A stretch of DNA of 64,000 nucleotides from Puccinellia tenuiflora (Eukaryota; Streptophyta; Magnoliopsida; Poales; Poaceae): positions 1,730,603 to 1,794,602 of the forward strand of contig QRDG01000398.1 of assembly GCA_012064385.1 (NCBI GenBank). Reading direction: 5' to 3'. The position numbers were made by a program, and so were the translations under genes. Shown here piece after piece: positions 56,908-64,000 of this stretch. Numbering within the stretch: the stretch's first letter is position 1; each line of letters begins with the position of its first letter. The notes beneath the pieces were generated by a model. The model made no database searches, was not told where the DNA came from, and was given only the letters and a program-made list of their open reading frames with translations.

Positions 56908-57689
56908 GCACCTTGTGGATATGGAGGTCTTACTTTACCGTACCCAGGAGGACCTACGCAGCTTGAGGTACCGGTCCCACTTTGAGCGCAGCGCGCTCAA
57001 GGCGAGCCGTGACCGAGTTGCGCACCTGCAGCAGGACCAGGCCAACCTTCACCAGAAGGGGATCCGCCTGAAGAAGACCATCGCCAAGCTTCGCAAGAGA
57101 GTGGCGGAGCAGGACGAGATGATAGAGGACCTTGAGCGTCGAGCCGATGAGATGGAGGAGGAGGGCGAGGATCTCCGTAGGGAGAACAGCGCCTTCATTA
57201 GTGATGATGAGGATTACTTGGAGGAGCTGGACTACGAGGAGGAGGACGACGAGGAGGAGATCGTCGACGACGAGGAGGAGCCGACTGAGCCCCTTCTTGA
57301 CGAGGACGAGGAGGACCCAGAGGAGCGTGCCTTCGAGTCCGACGACGACGTTGTGCCGAGTGTTCCACCACAGTAGTTGGATCACTTAGTCGTTCTCGAG
57401 TTATCGTAGGGGTTAGGACCACCCAGTTGTAGTCGCTTTTGAGTAGTGTAATGGTTCTTCTGAAACCATATGCTTGTAGCAACTCTGTATGATGTGTGGA
57501 GCTATGTTGTGATGCTTTTGTTTGATAATGATGTGTGCTTTGAAGTTCTCTAAGTTGCAAATTCTTTTCGAAAACTTATAAGTAGTAGAGACTCTCACCC
57601 CAACCATTCAAAAATCCTACTCTTCTAACCTGTTAGAATAAGGCACATCCTTAGTCTGTTCTTGACTCTTACGCCCGTCTAATCTCAGG

Positions 57690-57962
57690 ATGGTTGACAC
57701 CCGAGGAGGAAGCCACAGTCGCAATGATCTGCCACCACCACCCGAACCTACCCCGGCCCAACTTCTTAGGATCATCATGGAGGACCGTGAGGCTGTTCGC
57801 CAGGAGCGTCAGGCACACCTTGCTGTTCTCCAGCAACTCGCCGCTAATGCCCAGAACCCCAACCAGAACAACCACAATGGCAATGGCAATGGCAATGGCA
57901 ATGAAGATGGACACTTGCGATCCACTTTGAGCGATTTCCAGAAGACCAACCCACCCACCTAT
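57690..57962 (+). pseudogene. N-terminal gag fragment of element B, cut at an N
   Basis: The ATG follows AATCTCAG|G, the same start context as gag of element C. The frame shows a Gln/Arg-rich helix (EDREAVRQERQAHLAVLQQL), an Asn/Gly simple repeat built on AATGGC (~57876-57902), and the conserved LSDFQKTNPPTY that precedes the capsid core. After codon ~91 the gag stops abruptly at the N; capsid core, zinc knuckle and the protease active site are missing from the element. Confidence 0.8.
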
Positions 57963-57963
57963 N
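57963..57963. other. Ambiguous base N at a structural break
   Basis: The only N in the window, in CCTATNGATTGG. Gag of element B ends on its left; unrelated LTR-like sequence starts on its right. Confidence 0.95.
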
Positions 57964-59115
57964 GATTGGATGATGTGGTATATACTACTGGTTGACGGGG
58001 AACAATGGTAAGATGAATAGGTACGGTGTTCCATCGTATGGGAAGGTATATATCCTTAGGAACTAATAACCCCTGTTCCAGTGATCCTTTCGCCGTAGTA
58101 AAAGCATCAACCAACGGACTTTGTATGGGCGGGGTCAGTCAGAGGCTTCTTTTCTCATCCGCATATCCTCGGCAGGCCTACACCGGGTTGGGTCGTTGCG
58201 GCGGCCACAGCGTGGAAGCGCGTGCTCTTCCTGCCCGACGGGGTAATGGTGGGGAAGCTTGGGAGGGGTGTTGGGTATGCGTGGAACATGATTCCCCTAC
58301 CGCATCACAAATGGGCGGATGTGTGTTGATTGGGAGAAGCTCCACATGGCTGGATGTCCTGAGCCTTGGCTATAACACTCATGGAGCGTAAAGAGAGCAT
58401 ATATAGGGCCAGGCAACTGTTGGTAAAGTGATGCAACTCTGCGAGTCAAACAACAATTTGTGATTTCACAACCGTGTTCCCGGTATGGAACTACGAGATC
58501 GAGGCCGGAATGGAGTCCCATTTGGATTCACAAGACCGGTGGAGACTGTGGATAGTTTCAGAATAAAATCAATCTTTGAAGAAATGTTTACAAAAACTTG
58601 CATCTATGCCAAAGACCAGAGTTTTGGCAGTAACTAGTGCATGATACACCTTATCTATATATATTCAGAACTTGCTGAGTAACGCTGTTGCTCACCCTTT
58701 CCCTTTTGACCCCATGCTTAGACTTTGAGGAGGCAATCAAGGAGAGTTATGGAGCTTACCATGAGGACGAGGTGTACTACGAAGAACCTGATCTATCCGG
58801 AGGGGTGGAAGGCGTCGACTACCTGATTGCTTATGGAGGCGATGATGATGAGCCCGAGACTTAGTCTCCTAGCTTAGGGCAGGCCGAGCAATTCTAGACT
58901 AGTACTACTTAGGTTGTTTGAGCCCGATGGTTCTTAGTTGCTGCTTCTTTTCTATCGTTAATAAGTTGACCTCAGTCAACCGTACTGTAGTCGAAATTCC
59001 TCCCATGTCGGAGGAAGACGTTGAAGCTTTTGTACATTTCTGGCTTGTAATCTTTAGCAGTGTGTAATAAAGTGGACCCGCAATGTTTCTGTTGTACGAC
59101 TCTGAGGGATGTAAT
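57964..59115 (+). mobile_element. LTR-like chromovirus fragment between gag and pol of element B
   Basis: No gag or pol homology. The sequence has the layout of the last ~1 kb of chromovirus LTRs in this window: an AT/GC-balanced transcribed-looking stretch, a hairpin GAGTAAC/GTTGCTC at 58677-58693, a likely splice acceptor CTTAG before 58722, and a short acidic, Tyr-rich frame 58722-58864 ending in TAG. AATAAA at 59067-59072 could be a poly-A signal. Family not identified. It may be foreign sequence brought together by misassembly at the N, or a real deletion/recombination. Confidence 0.5.
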
Positions 59116-62100
59116 ATTTGCGGATGAGTCCTTCCGTGGATGTTATGTCAACGACTTGTACACTACAATATGCAGTGGTGTGCGGGGGTCACCGCATTGG
59201 AGGAGAAAGGTTTGCAGCCAACCTAATCATTTTAGGCACCCAAGGCATAGATGTGATCCTTGGAATGGATTGGTTAGCCAAGTATCACGGTCGAATTGAC
59301 TGTGCGAGGAGAGCCATTACCCTCACTTCTGATAATGGAGCTGAAGTGAAGTACGTATCTGAGACTAGCCAAACCAGGACCAGGGATGCCATGAGAGCAT
59401 AGCTCGACCCACCCTTGATGAGATCCGTGTTGCTCACCTATTCCGAGATGTTTTTCCGGAAGAAATTGCCTGGTATGCCGCCAGACAGGGATATTGAGTT
59501 CGTGATTGAACTTATCCCTGGAACCTCTCCTATATCCCAGAGACCCTACCGGATGAATCCGGAAGAATTAGTGGAGTTGAAGAAGCAGTTGGCTGATATG
59601 CTCAGCAAAGGTCTTATTCGCCCAAGCGCTTCACCTTGGGGATCACCTATCATTTTTGTGGACAAGAGAGACGGTACCACACGACTGTGTGTGGATTATC
59701 GTAAGCTTAATGAGGTGACCATCAAAAACAAGTATCCTCTTCCCAAGATCGAGGATCTGTTCGATCAAATGAACGGAGCCCGAGTCTTTTCAAAGATCGA
59801 TCTACGGACAGGATATCACCAGTTGAAAATCCGAGAATCAGACATTCCCAAGACTGCCTTCACTACCCGTTACGGATTGTTTGAGTACACCGTAATGTCC
59901 TTTGGTCTGACCAATGCCCCAGCCTATTTCATGAACCTGATGAACAAGATCTTCATGGAGTACCTCGACAAGTTCGTGGTAGTCTTCATCGATGATATTC
60001 TTGTTTATTCCAAAACTGAAGAGGAGCATGCTGTTCACCTACGCCTAGTTTTGGAGACACTCCGAGAGCACCAACTTTATGCCAAGCTTAGCAAGTGTGA
60101 GTTTTGGCTTAAGGAGGGTGGCATTTCTCGGACATGTCATATCTGCCGGAGGAATTTCTGTGGACCCGGAAAAGATCAAAGCCATTCTTGATTGGAAGGC
60201 CCCTACCAATGTGACCGAGGTTCGTAGCTTTCTCGGACTAGCGGGTTATTACCGCAAGTTCGTTGAAGGATTTTCTCGGATAGCCAAAGCCATAACCCAG
60301 TTATTGAGGAAGGATCAGAAATTTGAATGGACCCAGAAGTGTGAAGATAGTTTCCAGGAGTTGAAGAAGAAGTTAACCACAGCCCCAGTCCTAGTAATGC
60401 CAGACGTCACCAAGAGTTTTGATGTGTATTGCGATGCATCACGTCTTGGACTTGGTTGCGTTCTGATGCAAGAAGGAAAGGTGGTGTCGTATCTGTCTCG
60501 ACAGTTGCGACCGCATGAAGAGAATTACCCAACCCATGACCTGGAGTTAGCAGCCGTTGTTTTTGCTCTTAAAACATGGCGTTCCTATCTTGTGGGACAT
60601 CGCTGTGAGATCTATACGGATCATAAGAGCTTGAAGTATATCTTTACCCAGAAAGAGTTGAACCTGCGACAGAGGAGATGGATGGAGCTGATAAAGGATT
60701 ACGATGTTGGAATCCATTATCACCCGGGCAAGGCTAATGTAGTTGCCGATGCCCTTAGTCGCAAGCCCTGTACCCTGAATGCCTTGATTCGAGTCGAACA
60801 ACCAACCTTGTTCAAGGAGTTTGAAGATTTTGGACTCGAACTCGTTAGCCATGGGTATCTCGCCAATATTGAGTTAGCCCCAACCCTAATGGATCAAATC
60901 AAAGAAGCCCAGAGAGGTCACTGAGAGTATCGAAGGGATTAAGAAGAAAATGTCTCTCGACAAAGCCCCTGGTTTTGCCGAAGACGCTGAAGGAGTGTTG
61001 AGATTCAACGGTCGTATTTGTGTGCCCAACAATAGTGAACTAAAGGAGTTGATCCTGAAAGAAGCCCATGAAACCCCCTACTCAATCCACCCTGGAGGAA
61101 CCAAAATGTACCAAGACCTTCGTGAGAGATTTTGGTGGCATGGAATGAAACGAGAGATTGGTTCATTCGTAGCCAAGTGTGATATCTGTCAGCGAGTCAA
61201 AGCTGAACATCAGCGACCCGCTGGATTGCTTCAACCCTTGAAAATTCCTGAATGGAAATGGGACGAGATTGGAATGGACTTCATTACTGGACTACCCAGG
61301 TCCAACCGAGGTCATGATTCAATCTGGGTCGTCGTTGACCGACTGACCAAAGTTGCTCATTTTATTCCGGTCAAGACCACCTACAATGGAGCCCAGTTAG
61401 CAGACCTGTATCTGTCCAGAATAGTAAGCCTGCATGGAGTACCCAAGAAGATTGTGTCTGATAGAGGCACTCAATTCACCTCGAGATTTTGGAAAGCACT
61501 TCACGAGACCCTCGGAACCAAGCTAACTTTTAGCACAGCCTATCACCCTCAGACTGATGGCCAAACCGAGAGAGTGAACCAGATTTTGGAGGACATGCTT
61601 CGTGCGTGTGTTCTATCTTATGGTTCCAAGTGGGAAGATTGTCTCCCATTTGCAGAATTCTCCTACAACAATAGCTACCAGTCTAGTTTGCAAATGGCCC
61701 CGTTTGAAGCACTGTATGGCAGGAAGTGTCGTACACCCCTGAATTGGTCCGACACCGGAGAAGGGAAATTATTTGGACCTGACACCCTCCGTGAAGCCGA
61801 AGAGCAAGTCCAGCTTATTCGCGAGCGTCTCAAAACTGCCCAATCCCGTCAGAAGAGTTATGCCGATCCTAAGCGCCGTGACCTCACTTTTGAAATCGGA
61901 GACTTTGTGTATCTCCGAGTGACACCTCTTAAGGGAATGCAACGTTTCCATGTCAAAGGAAAGTTAGCACCCAGGTATATTGGACCCTTCAAGATCCTTA
62001 GCCGCCGAGGAGAAGTATCCTATCAGCTAGAGTTACCCCCAGAGCTGTCTGAATTTCATGATGTCTTCCACATTTCACTACTGCGGAAGTGTCTGGAAGT

Positions 62101-62332
62101 TCCTGATCAGCCAGATGTTTTCAAGCACATTGATCACCACTCCATCGACCTGAACAATGACCTGACCTATCGTGATAGACCCCTTAAGGTTCTCGAAGAA
62201 GATGTTCGTCTCACCCGTAGACGTGCGATCAAGTTCTACAAGGTCCAGTGGACTAACCATTCTGAAGAAGAAGCAACCTGGGAACGTGAGGATTATCTTA
62301 GACGCGAATTCCCAGACTTCCTTAGCTCCTAA
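59116..62332 (+). pseudogene. pol of element B: partial protease, RT, RNase H, integrase, chromodomain; frameshifted
   Basis: Order: C-terminal half of protease ([17 protein letters not shown]) without the active-site DSG; reverse transcriptase ([32 protein letters not shown] near 59985); RNase H ([40 protein letters not shown]); integrase with zinc-binding CDICQRVK near 61190, then GMDFITGLP, VSDRGTQF and DGQTERVNQILEDM supplying the D, D and E residues; a GPF-type module (RYIGPFKILSRRG); and a C-terminal chromodomain (KVQWTNHSEEEATWERED). Breaks: stop at 59400-59402, frame change near 59463, one extra G near 60117, one extra base near 60922. The last 460 codons (from 60950) are open to the stop at 62332. 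Chromodomains direct integration through chromatin marks. Confidence 0.9.
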
Positions 62333-62339
62333 GCCTAGC

Positions 62340-62378
62340 AAATCTCGGGACGAGATTTATTTTAAGGGGGGGAGGATT
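62340..62378 (+). other. Palindrome plus polypurine tract of element B
   Basis: AAATCTCGGGACGAGATTT (62340-62358; 8-base arms) is followed by TATTTTAAGGGGGGGAGGATT, directly against the LTR start. The LARD has the same arrangement at its 3' end (48701-48739 on the other strand). Confidence 0.85.
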
Positions 62379-64000
62379 TGTAACATCCCAGAATTAATAT
62401 AAGTATTATTAATTCCAAAAATGTGGGCCAACAAAATTTTTTATTATCTTATGTGTGTTTGGTTGCATTTTGTTGTTTGATGTGTGTGATTGCTAAGCAA
62501 AAGGGAATAAAAAGAAAGAAAATTGAAAACAACACCACCACATGAAATAATGGGACAAGTGCCACACAAAAATTTCTCTAAATGAGAAATAAATATTTTC
62601 TTTTAAATCAAAAACCAGTGGGGTGACATAGTACTCACTCCCACTTAGCTCTAATAACTTTTCCCTCTTCAAAATATATTTTCAAAATTCCAAAATATAA
62701 AATTCTATTTCTTTCTTTAATCATCTCAAACCCCAAAATGTGCTATGATGCATTTATCAAAAAAATACCATCATGGCACCACAAATCACTATTAATATAT
62801 ATGAAATCAGATATGGAAACCAAATTCAAAAATTCAAATTTAAATTCTGTTGAGGCATTTGGTCGAACAGGTGGCATGCACCACCCCTGTTCTTCCCCAA
62901 ATGCTTAAACCCGAGATCAAATCGGTGGATTCGGTCGTTTGTTCGTCGATTCCTTGCACCACACCATCCCTCATCACCTCACGGACCTGCCTAGCACCTC
63001 AATTTGGCGCGGGAACAACCCAGGCCGTCGCATTGATCGCCGCCACCCGAGGGAGCACGGCCACTGTGGCCATGCCGCCCTGCCGCGCCGTGGAGGAGAC
63101 CACCCCACCGCCCACCTAGCCCTAACGCCGCATCCTACCCCTCTCCTGCCCCCTCTCTCGCTTGCACCGTGCCCAGCAGCAGCCCAAAACCGCCGGAGGC
63201 GTGCCGCCCGTGCGTGCCAGTGCGCCGCCCGAGCACGCACACGGCCGTCCCCCACCTCGAGCTCGCCCAGCACGCTGTCCACGCCATCCACCGTGCCTCT
63301 CCTTAGCCCAACACCGTAGCCGGCCTCGCGCCAGCCCTACGGACACGCTCGGCCGCCCGCTGCCCCGCCCCAACACCATGTCCACCGTGCGCCGGAGCAC
63401 GGCTATAAAACCGAGCCGCCCCGAGCTCCAATTCGCCCGCACCACTCCACCCCACCTCGCCACTCCACTCCCCTACCTTCCTCTCTCTCTCGTGCACCGC
63501 CTGGAGGGCGGAATTGCTGCCGGAGGGCCGCTGCCGCCCTGCGTCGTCCTCGGAGAGCCGCCACTGCCGAAGAGGTCGACGACCGATTCGTGGCCGTGCG
63601 GCCACTCCCTCTCTCTCTTTTCTTCCTCTACTTCTCTGCCTCACACCACCGCCACCGCACGCTCACGCTCTCGTCGATCTGTGCACAGGATCGCCGCCAG
63701 GAGCTCGCCGTCGCCGCTCTGCGTCCGTGGAGGCCGCATCGCCGTCGCCGACGAACCCGTGCATCCCAGGACCCACAACTCCGCCCGTAGCCGTCCACGA
63801 GTCGCCGCCGTCGATTCCCGCCGTCGCCGCCGTCCACCGAGCCCTAGGTGAGCCGCTAGCCACCGCCCCACCGCCGGCAGCGCGGTGGCGCCACCGATCT
63901 GTGGTCGTCGCCGCTGAATTGAACGTGGGCCGTTGGATTTAGATCCAACGGCAGCGTACCGATTCGGTCGGTTTCTAAAAACTGCTAAGTCCTGGACAGT
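62379..64000 (+). repeat. 3' LTR of element B, cut by the window end
   Basis: Aligns with 38450 onward. It contains about 185 bases (63114-63298) that are absent from the 5' LTR between ACCGCCC and CTCCTTAGCCC, plus scattered substitutions. TATAAAA is at 63404-63410. The window ends inside the leader module (CTGCTAAGTC). Confidence 0.92.

Larger units (their letters stand above)
42951..57376 (+). pseudogene. First ORF of element B, split by the LARD insertion
   Basis: The left part is 42951-43338, starting at a true ATG (MALHFTEFLQVKEKGN). The frame shifts near 43140 and continues in another frame (LCRAMQRLLARLCEEHKEEL) up to the insertion. The right part is 56903-57376, where it resumes in frame after the target duplication (EHLVDMEVLLYRTQEDL), passes a coiled-coil-like stretch (LKKTIAKLRKRVAEQDEM) and a long run of Glu/Asp, and ends PSVPPQ. 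It holds the same place as the first ORF of element C. Role unknown; coiled-coil plus acidic tail suggests a nucleic-acid-mimic or structural role, which is inference. Confidence 0.7.
38450..64000 (+). mobile_element. Chromovirus element B, with a nested LARD inside; 3' end beyond the window
   Basis: The 5' LTR (38450-42642), Met-tRNA primer site and a first ORF are split by the LARD at 43339-56902. The ORF then resumes, followed by the beginning of gag, a disrupted segment around an N at 57963, pol with chromodomain, a polypurine tract, and the 3' LTR from 62379. It is inserted in the pol frame of element C. Pol carries several frameshifts and most of gag is missing, so this copy is inactive. 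Confidence 0.9.

Overview
The window is accessory, transposon-packed DNA from a large plant genome. The grass (Triticeae: wheat, barley, rye or Aegilops) assignment rests on the mix of element types: Athila-like, Tat-like and chromovirus LTR retrotransposons, a CACTA transposon with Caspar-type genes, a LINE, and a B3-type gene relic with grass-like GC structure. No intact host gene was found. Many long open frames open with TTG or GTG, or lie in GC-rich LTR leaders; they were not taken as genes.

Layout. 1-2326: diverged tandem units with hairpins, a three-exon B3-domain gene broken by an in-frame stop, and a CACTA-like terminus. 2365-9245: a complete non-autonomous Athila-like element (1.56/1.58 kb LTRs, 5-bp target duplication ACTAC, tRNA-Asp-type primer site), inserted in a minus-strand LTR remnant that ends at 9995. 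10744-12285: a broken LINE reverse transcriptase. 12613-24452: an 11.8 kb CACTA transposon with two apparently intact minus-strand genes, a 1128-aa TNP2 transposase and a six-exon Ptta/En/Spm-type protein (~1203 aa) that ends in a degenerate Ulp1-like domain. 24453-31035: scrambled Tat-type Gypsy remnants (LTRs, an antisense extra ORF, minus-strand pol, plus-strand gag).

31036 to the window end is a nested stack. Chromovirus C (3.57 kb LTR, open gag-pol frame) sits in the Tat gag. Chromovirus B (4.19 kb LTR) sits in C's pol at 38450. A 13.6 kb non-coding element with 5.36 kb LTRs (a LARD, large retrotransposon derivative) sits in B's first ORF at 43339-56902. B resumes at 56903, is disrupted at a single N (57963), carries a pol ending in a chromodomain, and its 3' LTR runs off the window.

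How the parts relate. The LARD has no genes but shares the primer-site neighbourhood, the polypurine tract with its palindrome, and most of its LTR with B, so it looks like a non-autonomous partner of B. The CACTA transposon and these LTR retrotransposons carry the same ~215-bp leader module in sense orientation. The two CACTA genes each carry a related hairpin module upstream of the ATG, and its stem is preserved by paired base changes.
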